This document shows positions 47,200 through 57,774 of a stretch of DNA of 64,000 nucleotides, in pieces; the first letter of the stretch is position 1; each line of letters begins with the position of its first letter. The notes under the pieces were generated by a model. That model saw nothing but the letters and a program-made list of their open reading frames with translations, had not been told where the DNA came from and did no database searches. Origin of the DNA: Taxillus chinensis (Eukaryota; Streptophyta; Magnoliopsida; Santalales; Loranthaceae); assembly GCA_023512835.1 (NCBI GenBank), contig CM042085.1, positions 46,114,189 through 46,178,188 on the forward strand. Direction: 5' to 3'. The position numbers were made by a program, and so were the translations under genes.

Positions 47200-49964
47200 A
47201 TGGCACCCAGAATCTCTTTTTTCGGCATTAATCCTGGACATCTGGTTGATTGGAATGCTGTTTCTAATCCTCCGGATTGGTTTTTCCAGCTTCGCCCTCT
47301 ACTTGAAGCCTCGCATATACTCAACCTGGTCTCCCAACCCATCGATCTTCTTATCGACGACGTTCTTGAGTATTACCAACGGATTCGCTGCAACACCGAT
47401 TCCATAACCTCTTATGTCCGCGGTGAATCCATCATCATCATCACTCCGGCTGTTCTCCGCGCTGCTCTCCACCTACCTCTTGGTGAACCACAGCGCCCAG
47501 ATGCCGATCCAATGGCGGCTTCTATGGGTTGCACACAAAAAGGCAAGGAATACAAGGTGAAATCCTTCCAAGGTCGCTATCGATGTATGGCGACCATCTT
47601 GAGTCGATGCTTACTGGCTCGCACATTAGCCCTCGACTCCGTTCCGTACGACCTTCTCCTGGCCATGTACGACGTTTTTGAAGGTCTTCCGATGGATTGG
47701 GGGATGTTCTTGTTTAGGTTGCTGCAGAATGGTTCCAAGAACCATTCCTTCGGGCGCATCCTCATCATTGTCTTCCGGCATCTTAATCTGGACCATTTCG
47801 CTCGATATGATGCTGTTCCATTTCCTCCGGCTTATTACCTTCGTCATCTTACGCCGGATGGGAACATGACTGCCCGCCGACCATCTGCCGCTCTCCGCTT
47901 ACTTCCTGCCTCGGAACAACAAGGCAGTTCTATTGGTGACCCCTCCGACAGCCAAGCCCCTGACGTCAGTTCTGCACCCCGATCCTCCCGGATTCGGTCC
48001 GTTGCAGCACCCTCTCATTCTCGGGCCTCCCAGCCAAGCGTCCGTGCCGAACCGTCCGAGGTTGTGGGGCCATCTCAGCGCAGTGCTTCTAAAGCTATTT
48101 CCTCAGCCCCCTCTGCTGCTGATATCCCCACTCCCTCCACCTCCGCTATTGCTTCCGCGGTTGATACCGTTGTTGCTGTCGCCACTGCTGATGTCCTGGC
48201 CTCTTCTCCGGAAGCCCCTTTGCCTCCCCTACCTCAACCCCGAGATTATCTTGCCCATCTCACCACCGACACCTTAACGGACCTTTGGCTCCGTTTCAGC
48301 CTAGCCCACACCTCCTCCATTCCTGACATCGATCTCCGGGTGTTTTACACACGCAATACCCAATCCCCGGAGACCATGATCATCTGGAACTTGGACCAAG
48401 GCTTTCTTACACCGGCCGCCATTCCCGATGTGCCGTTCCCTACACCCTCCGCCCAGTCCCTGCTGCACGGAGTCCTTCCCCTGCTAAGGCTGGACCCTCT
48501 TCTCCTGCTGCCGCGATTCCCGTGGTTGACTTATCTGGTCAAAGCGGGTCCATTGCTCCGGATGCCTCCAATGCTCCGGATGCCTCCGATGCTCTGGATG
48601 CCTCTGATGCTCCGGATGCTCCTGCTGTTGCTGATACTCCTACGGACTCCTCTGCCCAACGCAATCCTGCTTCCTGTTCATGCGGGGGAGTCCTCTAAAG
48701 CTCCGGAGTTGGTCCTTGGGCGTGCCTCTTTTGGCACGGTCCACTCCGACGCTGTGCTTTCCGCCCAGCTGGACCGACACGCCCAAGCTCAAAGCGCCCA
48801 AATTTCCGCCATCGCTGCCAAAGTTGATGCCCTCGGCGCCCAACTCCTCTCCGCTCTCACTGACTCCTCCACTTCCATGGAGCAGAAAATGGATCTTGTC
48901 GCCTCATCCGTCCATTCATTGTCTACCTCCTTCGCGGATCTGGCGTACACGATGGCTCGTCCTCCTGTTGCTTCCCGGCGATCTGCCAAACCGGGGGAGA
49001 GAGTGTCATCTGATCCGTCTACTCCTTCTGCCCCACAACCATCTACTCGGACTGAGAAGCGGCCTGCCACTTCAGTGCTTCAGGGAGTTCAAATTCCCAA
49101 ACGAAGCCGCTTCTCTCAACCAAGCTCCTCTACTGCAGCTCCAGCTCCTCCTCCATCCTCCTCATCTGCAGCTGATACCTTCCTCCCATCATATGCGGAG
49201 TTTGACCCTTTTGATGCGGATGGAAGGTTGCGCAAGGCAATGAAATCCTATGCTGTGTCTTCTGCTGAGAGAAGATGTCTTTCTCAAATGTACCCTTTCT
49301 CCCCGGCCGACATTCAGACTCTTTGTTCGGAGAAAGGACTCTTTACTATAGAAGACATTGACAACTTCTCGAGAGCTGCTAAAATGGAGATGAGGCTGTT
49401 TCCATCTCTCTACAAGGATGGGCACTTGTTTGACGTTCGCCGTGTTGGAATGAAGGCTATCTTCCCAAGTGTGGATCTAATTCAGTCCTTCATCGACGGA
49501 CCCGCGAGGATAGCAAGCCATGGAAAACTCTCTCAACTATCCTTATTCCGTACCGGATCATGTCGCCACACTTCATGATGGCTGTCTTCATGATTCAGTC
49601 CAAGCAAATGATTCTCATTGATTCTCATCAGATTGTGGAGCACTTCGTTAGAAAGAATCAATGGGAACCTCTGTGTCTCAGTCGATCGAAAGTTGTGAAG
49701 AAAGCTGGATTATATGAAGAGTTGGGCATCACACCCTTGCGTCCGACTGAGAAACTCAAGGCGACATTCCGGGGCAAGAAGCAAGTGCCGCAACAGCCGG
49801 ATGGAGATAGCTGCGGAGCCTTTGTCTGTCACTTCATCAAGTCATTCTTAACTATGGACAAATATTGGAGCCAACACACCACCTTTACGATGAAGTAGAC
49901 AATGGAGCTTAGAGAGAAAGCAGCAACTATGATCTTCAAGTATAGTAAGCCTTATGTTCCTTAG
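47200..49964 (+). pseudogene. Copy C third ORF: Ulp1/C48 protease-like protein
   Basis: The best-preserved copy of the extra ORF. It starts MAPRISFFGINPGHLVDW at 47200 and stays open for 792 codons. Regions: N-terminal domain (about residues 1-215, with MAASMGCTQKGKEYKVKSF); Ser/Pro/Ala-rich linker; coiled coil (about 48785-48960, AQISAIAAKVDALGAQLL); PKRSR at 49096-49110; C-terminal protease domain. A one-base frameshift near 49500 moves the protease into the next frame, with His 49569-49571, Asp 49620-49622, Gln 49794-49796 and Cys 49812-49814 (QQPDGDSCGAFVC). A TAG at 49896-49898 precedes the conserved end KPYVP, stop 49962-49964. Between about 48440 and 48660 the open frame is also a shifted one: the other frame gives IPVVDLSGQSG, matching copy B. 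Full ancestral length is about 920 residues. No signal peptide or membrane segment seen, so not an envelope. The family call comes from motif spacing alone. Confidence 0.85.
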
Positions 49965-50094
49965 CGAAAATCTTGTATTAAGGCTGAATTGTACTTAGTT
50001 GTTGTTAAATGAAATTGGTTGTAATGTATATTCTGTATGTTATCTTTTTGCACTACTTACCAGATCAGATTACAAAGGGTTTGGGCATATCCAC

Positions 50095-50107
50095 AATTGG
50101 GGGAGAT
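50095..50107 (+). other. Polypurine tract of copy C
   Basis: AATTGGGGGAGAT directly before the 3' LTR start TGTTGG at 50108. Confidence 0.88.
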
Positions 50108-51489
50108 TGTTGGATCAAACCCAGAATTTGGATAATGCTGATAAAGCCTTATGTAATTTGATCTGAGATCTCTTGTGTTTATTTGATCGTTGCAGAAGAT
50201 ATGTTATTAATCCGGAAATACACTCGTGAGAGCAAAGCTAAAGACAGGATACATAATCCTGATCCGGACAAAAGTGAGTGTCGTCAAACACTTGGTAAAT
50301 AACCAAGTCACCAATACATACGGAATAAGGGACATTCATGCGGACTAAGTACAAATGCGGAATAAGGACCCGAGTCTTATTAGACACGGAGTAAGGAAAT
50401 TAGATGTGGAGTAAGGAATCCGGACAACTTACTCATACGGAGTAAGGAAGCGCTAGTACGGAGTAAACACTCCGATCCCTTAGACTCGTCCGGAGTAAGG
50501 AACTTACATACGGAGTAAGGAATTTACATACGGAGTAAGGAACTTACATACGGAGTAAGGAACTTACACGCGGAGTAAGGAACTTACACGCGGAGTAAGG
50601 AACTTACACGCGGAGTAAGGAACTTACATACGGAGTAAGGAAGCACTGATACGGAATAAGTCATCCAACTTTTCGAGACTCGCCCTGAGTAAGGAACTTA
50701 CATACGGAGTAAGGAATTTACATACGGAGTAAGGAACTTACACGCGGAGTAAGGAAGTGCTGACACGGACTAAGGATTCCAGTACCAAATAGATACGGAG
50801 TAAGCAATCACTGACACGGAGTAAGGTTCCGAGCTTCATTAGCTACGGAGTAAGGAAAATTACACCGGACCAAGAAGATACTGCTTCAACTCAACCGCAT
50901 TTAAAGTTATCAGCTCGTGGCGTCCCGATGTAAGACAAATTTATTGAGAACCTGAAGAATCTTACACGTGGATCATCCGGATATGTGGACACAACCTTAA
51001 TTGTATTTGGGAACTCACAAACGCACTTATACTCTTCAAACCCAAGATCTTGAGCTCCACAAACCGCAGCAGTCGAGGTAGAGAGATTACCGAGGGATAG
51101 TTAGTGCTGAACGCATTCCAGAACTACAAGTTCCAAGGTTGTCTCTTAGGAATGTTTTGTATAAATATTCATACTTGTACATTGATGAAAGTGTGAGCGC
51201 ATGTGCATTTGTTAAGAAAAGACTAATTCTCTATATGCACAAGCGTTTTCATCCTTGGAGATAGAATTTGGCTAGTGTGTGAGTTCATTTGTAAACAGAG
51301 TGTAAGAGAGTCTTGCTTCTATTTTGTTGTATTTATCTTGTGATAATAAAACAAAATACTTCCACTATCTGGTTATCTTCCGCAGTGATTCTATCACTTA
51401 ACTAGATAAGTGTTTGTGTCTTAAGAGAAAGAGAAGAGTTTCGATAAGAGCCTATTCACCCCCCCCCTCTAGGCTCCAAGGGACCATCA
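50108..51489 (+). mobile_element. Copy C 3' LTR
   Basis: 1,382 bases. Same ends as the 5' LTR but with seven rather than four 20-base units at about 50490-50641, which accounts for 60 of the 63 extra bases. Confidence 0.95.
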
Positions 51490-53253
51490 CAACCTCTGTT
51501 CCACAATCATAAACTATGGTGCCACCTGAAACAAAACCATCCAACGGTTTAGATGTACTAACAGGATATAGGTTGGTTAGTTTTGGAGTGTAGTCCGGAG
51601 GGCACTCAGTAGTTGGAGCAGTGGAAGTGGATTCGGATCCTAGGCCAGGTTTGACTCAGATATTGTCAGGATCAGTTCTAAATGTAGAGGCTATTTCTCC
51701 GGATTTTAGCCATTTACGATTTATTTCCTTTTCCTTCTCAAGTTCAATCTCGAGTCTTTTAAGATTTACATTCATGCCTGTGAGGTTGGTATTCAGTAGG
51801 TGATTCTCAGCTCTTAGGTTGTGATACCAAACCTCCCTGCTTCGGTAGTCAGCTATGTCCTTTTCAAGTTTAGAAACAGTAAGTTCTAGGCATTTAGTCT
51901 GACCGCTCATATTTTGATACATTTGAGTAATTATTAATCTATCATTCTTTTCATCATCACGTTCCTTAGTAAGAGATTCTAGTTTACTCAAGAGCTCAGA
52001 GATAGAAGGTACCTCAGTGTTTGCCATGAGGCAGACGTTCGCCTTTTCCGTTGGTTCGTCGTCTGAAGATTCCTCTTCTTCTTGGAGCCCTTGTTGTATT
52101 TTGAGACGAACGCCTTCCTCTTCATTTTGCTGTTGTCTGAGGTGGAGAGTCGGGGTTTAACCTTGTCGTCCTTGTCGGCCATCTTGGGTTTGGATCTACA
52201 GTCCTTGGCCCAATGACTAGGTTTCCCGCAGTTGTAGCAGTCTTGGGATGTCGACTCCGACCGCTCCTTCCTTCTCGAGGATGAGGAAGAGCCTTTTCTG
52301 AATCCTTTTCTGCTTTTCCGCAGGAATCGTGTGAAGGATTTCACCAGAAGTGCTATTTCTTCTTCCATGTCCGAGTCAGAGTTTTCTGACTCTTCCGTAT
52401 CATCCTCCGTCAGCATGCTTGGTCCAGCCGTAGCCTTAAGAGCTACCCCCTTTTCTTTTCGAGCTATCTTCTCGTCTCGGTCAGTGTATTTGAATCTGAC
52501 CTCATGAGTCCGTAGCTCTCCATATAGCTCCTCAAGGGGAGCATACTGCCAGTTGTCTTTGGATTGCATTTGGAGTTGCTTGGAGTAATAGCGATCCAGC
52601 AAGGAACGAAAGAACTTGTCATTTATTTGGAACTGAGTGTAGTGCTCGTTGATAGTTTTCAATTCCAGGATAAGCTTGCCGAATCGCCGATAGATGCTCT
52701 CCAGGGATTCGCCAGGTTTGTGGTTGAAGCTCTCAAAATTCTGTCTGAGAGCGCAAATGACGTTCTGCATCTGGGACTGACTTCCTTCATATAGAATAGT
52801 CAATTTGTCCCACACAGCTTTTGCTATCGTGCAGCCCTGGACGTCCGTGAAAGCCTCTGAATCTAAGGACGATGTCACGTAAGCTAGAGCCTTTTCACTG
52901 GCGTATTGCCAGGCTCTTTCATCGTGAGTGAGTTCAGCATCAGTCTTTGGTCTCCTGACCCCATTTTCTCTGATGGTTATCGGAATGGGAAGCTCCTGAT
53001 GAAGACATGGCCACATTAGATGATCATGACAGGTCATGAACATCTTCATGCGAGCTTTCCACTGGGAGAAAAGCTCTGGTGTGAACTTTGGCGGTTTGCT
53101 TAAAGTGTAGCCTGAACTCCATGGTTGAGGAGCAGCGGCAGCAGCAGGTTGAGGTGGATCAACATTTTCACTGCTGCTTCGGTTGGGAAGGGGCTCTTGA
53201 GCTCCCCTGGAGTTGAGGTGGGTATTGAATAGCATGCTGCTTTCTTCGGCCAT
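51490..53253 (-). pseudogene. Copy B gag, 5' part
   Basis: On the minus strand the gag begins MAEESSMLFNTHLN at 53253. A 421-codon open frame covers the capsid domain and a well-kept CCHC knuckle CYNCGKPSHWAKDC near 52200-52245. It then moves to an overlapping frame (52027-51656) with the coiled coil (SISELLSKLESLTKERDDEK and on). Copy C interrupts it at 51490; the frame resumes at 38462. This is the best gag of the three Sirevirus copies. Its 5' leader is abnormal: only about 20 bases separate the ATG from LTR sequence. Confidence 0.93.
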
Positions 53254-53273
53254 TGTTAAGTTGAGAGGGAGTT

Positions 53274-54640
53274 CAAATCTTTCTCTCTTTTAATGGCTTA
53301 GACACTCACTCTGGTTAAACGGATAAAATCAGTGCGGAAGATTAACCAGGTAGTGGAAGTATGTTGCTTTATTATCTGAAGATAATTACAACAAGGCAAA
53401 ACAGCGTTTTAGCTGATTACAACACAACACTCTGTTATAGATACACACACTTGGCAGTAAGTCTCTGTCTTTTGGCTCTTTACAAGATATATGCTTATAA
53501 GTGTATAAGTACAAGTAAGCACACGCGCATATTTAATTTACATTGCTTCAGGCATATATATATAGACACCCTAGAAATCTATCTTGGAACTGCATTTTCC
53601 GAGCAGTGTGAAGCATTGAAGTTCTTCATCGGAAAATGCTGAAGCTTTAACTGCTGCGGATGTGGAGCTCGAAATATTAGAAGCATAAGTTGTAATGAAT
53701 TCTTTGCTTGATTCCAATTGCATTTGAGACCGCATCCACATCTCCGCGTGATCTACGTGTAAGGTAATTTAGGTCTACAACGGGTTTGTCTTACATCGGG
53801 ATGAAGCGAGCTGATTGTAATTAATGCGGCTCGGAAATGATGAAGCAGCGTCTTCTTAGTCCATCATAAGGTTCCTTACTCCGTATCAGCGAAGCTCGGA
53901 TCCTTACTCCATGTCAGTGGTTGCTTACTCCGTGTGAATGAAGTCCTGGAATCCTTGTTCCGTGTCAGCGCTTCCTTACTCCGCATGAGTAGTGGTTCGG
54001 AGAGCTTACTCCGCATCAATGCTTCCTTACTCCGCATGAGTAGTGGTTCAGAGAGCTTACTCCACATTAGCGCTTCGTTACTCCGCATGAGTAGTGGTTC
54101 AGGGAGCTTACTCCGCATCAGCGCTTCCTTACTCTGCATGAGTAATGGTTCGGATTCCTTATTACGCATTTGATGTCCTTACTCCGCAACAATTGTCCTT
54201 GCTCCGTTCAAATGAGACTTGGATTTCTCAGTCTGTGTCTTCCTTTTCTTTAGTTCAGTGGAGTGACAATTTTGATTCTCTCTTCACAACAGGTCTCTCT
54301 TATTCCGTGCGAGTGGTAGACTTCGAATCTCATTCCATATCAATTGACTTAGCCAAATTGAGAATTAGACACGGGTTCCTTAAGTCGTTTTGTCAAGTAT
54401 TTAGTTCGCACGAAAAGTCCTTACTCCGGATAAAGACTCGGTTATGTACCAAGTGAATGCCGATACTCATCATGATCCGGATCAGGATTATGTATCCTAT
54501 CCTTAGCTTTGTTCTCACACGAGTAGGTCCGGATTTAGAGTTAACTCATCTGCACAGACTTAATGGTAAACATGAAACATCTCGAGTCAAATTACATAGG
54601 GTTTGTTCCGCATTATCCAAATTCTCGGTTTGATCCAACA
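53274..54640 (-). mobile_element. Copy B 5' LTR, lacking its 3' end
   Basis: Matches the B 3' LTR from TGTTGG (54640) onward. The last 40-50 bases of the LTR, the PBS and most of the leader are deleted at 53254-53273. Contains the CTTACTCCGCATGAG array (about 53865-54190). Confidence 0.9.
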
Positions 54641-55229
54641 GATATATTGTTCAATTTTTTCACACCCCTCATCTCACATCCCTCTATCAAGCCAATGCCA
54701 TTTTTACTCAATTCTATCGGGTCAATTCTGACCCCCCCCCCCCCCAAATCCCTAACCTAGACTGCGACCCTCCTAAATTGCTCCTAGTCGAAAAACCCCT
54801 CAAATCCTTTCTCATCACAAAATCCATAATTTGGGTTAGATCCCCAAATCCCTCCTCATCACCATCCATGCTAGCGCCAAGCAACACATCATATCGCTAC
54901 CCACACTAGAGCCGAGCATCGCATCACCATCCAACACCACAATGCTACCCTGCCGGACGCCTTACTTACGATCTGCAGTCGTAACTGATGTTGGTCGCTG
55001 CACTCAATCTCAGCCTCAAAGCATCACTAGCATCTCTGTTCATTCCATCTCTTTTTCTCCTACAATCTCAGGTGCTTGTTTCACCATTGCTTTTAGAAAT
55101 TTATTTCATTTGCATTAAATTTTTGTTAATTGATGTAATCTAGGTCAATAAAAACAAGAACAAGATGTTAGAATGTAGGATTTTTTTGATTTCATGTGAT
55201 TGTTTTTATAGTGATATTTGCCTTTGTAT
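54641..55229. other. Flank of copy B, no gene recognised
   Basis: Begins with the TSD GATAT. C-rich and AC-rich DNA with a C14-16 run at about 54731, followed by a T-rich stretch. It could be a transposon leader or intron. No coding homology seen. Confidence 0.4.
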
Positions 55230-56129
55230 GCTTCTTTTTATTTGAATCAATAGAGCACTATTTCTATCCAAGGGTTAGATGATTTACATCGAAAGGTAGA
55301 GTTGTAGCTGAAGAGTCGGAGCTGTAGAGTCAAAGACTCGGAGAAATGGAGACTCAGTTTGCAATAACCCAACGACGACAAGCTAAACATAGACATTGAC
55401 AGTTGGAGACTCGCAGGGTCGAAGATCCAGCATAAGTTTGTAGACCAAAGGAACAAAAGGGTTAAAGAATATCTTAGCCCTCCAAAGCAAACTAAGTGAC
55501 TCGAAGAAACAGAATCGAAGACTCGCAACTAAGACAACAGGCATAAGTTATATATGCTCAGTATAAGAGTCACTCGAAGACTCATAACAAGGGTTGGAGA
55601 CTCGAAGGGTCGAAAACTCACTTAACACAGAGTGAACCGTTAAACTTAGGCCAACCTGTAATCTGCCATCCATGAAGACTCGATGATATAGAGTCGAAGA
55701 CTCGTAGCTAGTAGTGAGTCAATATACACTTAAGAGAAACCACTCTAAGTGTCGCAGACTTGTAGAATCGAAAACTTCCAGAGTCGAAGATTATTTTATA
55801 GAGTGAGCATGTCATCATCTACGAACTACTACCCACAAAGACTTGAAGAAAACTAGAGTTGAAGACTCGCAGGATCTAACGCTGTCGAAGCCTGAAGTAT
55901 CATTATACATTAAAAAGAGGCTCAACCCAAATCTTCGAGTCACCAGACCTTCAAGGTATACACCTTCGAGGCAAAATCACAACCCTAAGCATCTTACTTA
56001 GCGACATCTCCAGCTAAGGTTTGTACAGTAAGCCTACGCCGTCCTGAGCAATTAAGCGCGTTTAATGTCGCATTAATGACTGCCAACTACCATCAACGGA
56101 TGAACAGCCAAGATCGACTGTATCGGTAT
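55230..56129. repeat. TCGA-rich, LTR-like segment
   Basis: Dozens of GACTCGAAGA/GTCGAAGACTCG-type strings at irregular spacing from about 55280 to 55990, then 'gcgtttaatgtcgcattaatgac'. Probably an old LTR; ends not identified. Confidence 0.4.
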
Positions 56130-57282
56130 TGTCACACCCTGGATTTCTAACCCAAGGAAACCAGTTCGTGACTCCCCTTTACCCACGCGGTGGATAAGGG
56201 GTTGGGATAAATACACACAGGACAACACATTTATTTATTTAATTCAAACCACAATAAATGTTCATAAGACAAACCACTTCACTTTATTAAATTTAAAAAC
56301 CTTTTACAGCGTTTTCCCCATTGGGGTCACATTGATTCCCTCAAAATAACAATAAGAAACATAAAACAAAGAAAGTCTTCCACCTTGGTGTTCCACCTAA
56401 TGCCCGTAGGTCCCTGAAAGAAAAACAAATAGGAGGGGTGAGCAACCACAGCTCAGTAGGGATCATGTCTCCCCAACCCATCATATGCTCCTAGCATCTA
56501 CATGATAACGTGCTCAAGTGAAGTGTCGTGGCAATACTATAACAGGTTATAGTCAACATTAATAAATACGGTAACACACAGACAAGCCACATAAGCAAGC
56601 ACAACCATAGTCACAACCACACAGGCTTCCATAACCACAGCCACACAGGCTCCACAGCCACACATAGCACACATAATCACACACTGACAAGACATCAGAT
56701 AAATACATGTATTCAACAATCCACACACAATCCATAATTATCATAGCCACGTAATCATCATATCAAACATAATTATCATATCAACATAACTCCTCCGGAA
56801 ACTCTATGGTTTCCCCACAAGGCCCTACCGTGGAACTAATCCTAATGATCTCAACCACTAAACGAACAACGCAGATACCCCAACGGTCCCCAGGGTCCAC
56901 TGCCACGGGAACGAACCCGAAATCCCCAGACCCCGGACTCAACGACAAATCCAAACATAACTTTGCCATTGAAGGCCAACATTCATATAGGAGATCACAC
57001 CTATATGAATTTATATATATATATATATATAACATATTTAATCCACAATTCCTCTACCACAAGACCAGAGAATAGAATAGGTTTAGGGAGAACGGAACCC
57101 CTACCTTAAAAGGATCCTCCTTGCTCTTGCTCCCACGCTAGATGTCATCCACCCACGCGAATCACCACAGCAGCAATCAGGAGAAGATCCTCTCTCTCTC
57201 TCTCTGCGACGGCTGTGGCAGCTGACAACGAACCCTAAACCTAAAACAAAGAGACCTCAACCTCCTTATATAGACACCTCAT

Positions 57283-57308
57283 TTATCAAAATGACGTAAT
57301 TTTGATAA
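57283..57308. promoter_or_regulatory. Palindrome with GACGTA core near LTR TATA box
   Basis: TTATCAAAAT and ATTTTGATAA pair perfectly around GACGTA, about 10 bases from the TATATA string on the minus-strand promoter side. Confidence 0.65.
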
Positions 57309-57560
57309 GTGAAACCTGTGTATTAAAACAACATAGTTTTGATAAGTAAAACATGTTTCAACCTTCCTGCTTCCACACAGGACAAAATACCCATGATTCG
57401 AACATGACCCTTTAGGAAAAGATTATTAACATAACAAAACGAAGGTGACGGTGCAAAAACATGGCTACAAAGGACATTGTCACGTGCAACCTCCAAATGG
57501 TCTAGGATTTTGCCACTAGCTTTAGAACTTGGTCTGGAAGGCTCCCTTGTAAAAACATCA

Positions 57561-57592
57561 CTGCACGTGACAAAGGCCATTGTCACGTGCAG
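57561..57592. promoter_or_regulatory. CACGTG inverted repeat with 13-base arms
   Basis: CTGCACGTGACAA (57561-57573) and TTGTCACGTGCAG (57580-57592) are exact reverse complements. The 6-base centre includes GGCC, so 15 of 16 base pairs match over 32 bases. Confidence 0.8.
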
Positions 57593-57761
57593 CCTCTAAA
57601 AGCTCCCTCTTGGGCTCATCTCTTGCCTCAAGCTTGCTCATCTATATACAGAGTGTTCTAGCTAATGTGTATGAGAAGAAATCTCCCAAAAGCTTGACAA
57701 TTGCTACTCAAAAGGCATAACTAGGACTAATTCCTCATATCCCAAAACACGGGTCATTACA

Positions 57762-57774
57762 TCCTCTCCCCCTT
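57762..57774 (-). other. Polypurine tract of the chromovirus
   Basis: The reverse complement AAGGGGGAGAGGA abuts the 3' LTR. Confidence 0.8.

Larger units (their letters stand above)
38463..51489 (+). mobile_element. Sirevirus copy C, complete structure, inserted in copy B
   Basis: Plus-strand element with two LTRs (38463-39781, 50108-51489), a tRNA-Met PBS, gag-pol, spacer, third ORF and PPT. It splits the gag-protease junction of copy B, which belongs to the same lineage in the opposite orientation. Flanks CACCC/CAACC agree at 4 of 5 bases, an eroded TSD. The two LTRs differ by only about 4 transitions in their first 240 bases, plus a repeat-number change, so it is a fairly recent insertion. 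Frameshifts and stops in gag, pol and the third ORF make it non-autonomous now. Confidence 0.95.
17935..54640 (-). mobile_element. Sirevirus copy B (Ty1/copia), complete span with nested insertions
   Basis: A minus-strand element with ends TGTTGG..CCAACA, flanked by a perfect TSD GATAT (17930-17934 and 54641-54645). Order on its coding strand: 5' LTR (54640-53274), gag (53253-51490), protease-integrase-RT-RNase H (38462-34539), spacer, third ORF (30822-28051), PPT (27922-27911), 3' LTR (27910-26611 plus 18045-17935). Three insertions swell it to 36.7 kb: a solo LTR carrying an Athila element in the 3' LTR, a solo LTR in the spacer, and copy C in the gag-protease region. Confidence 0.93.
56130..57761 (-). 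mobile_element. 3' LTR of the chromovirus
   Basis: 1,632 bases; on its own strand TGTAATGACCCGTGTTTTGG to GGGTGTGACA. It lacks the Athila-like U3 segment found in the LTRs at 4601, 31959 and 61774, and so may show the ancestral form. It has a CACGTG inverted repeat with 13-base arms (57561-57592), a palindrome with 10-base arms (57283-57308) and a TATA box (about 57266-57273). TA and CT simple repeats at about 57014-57033 and 57189-57205. Confidence 0.9.

Noticed and set aside
47200..49578. Retroviral-type envelope protein
   Set aside because: The ORF is in the usual envelope-like position, but no signal peptide or true membrane segment is seen; the hydrophobic Leu/Met/Pro stretch is a frameshift product, and the C-terminal part has protease motifs.
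55195..55212. Right-hand CACTA terminus (TATAGTG)
   Set aside because: Weak match to the inverse of the left end, no subterminal repeats nearby, and the flanking 3 bases do not match.
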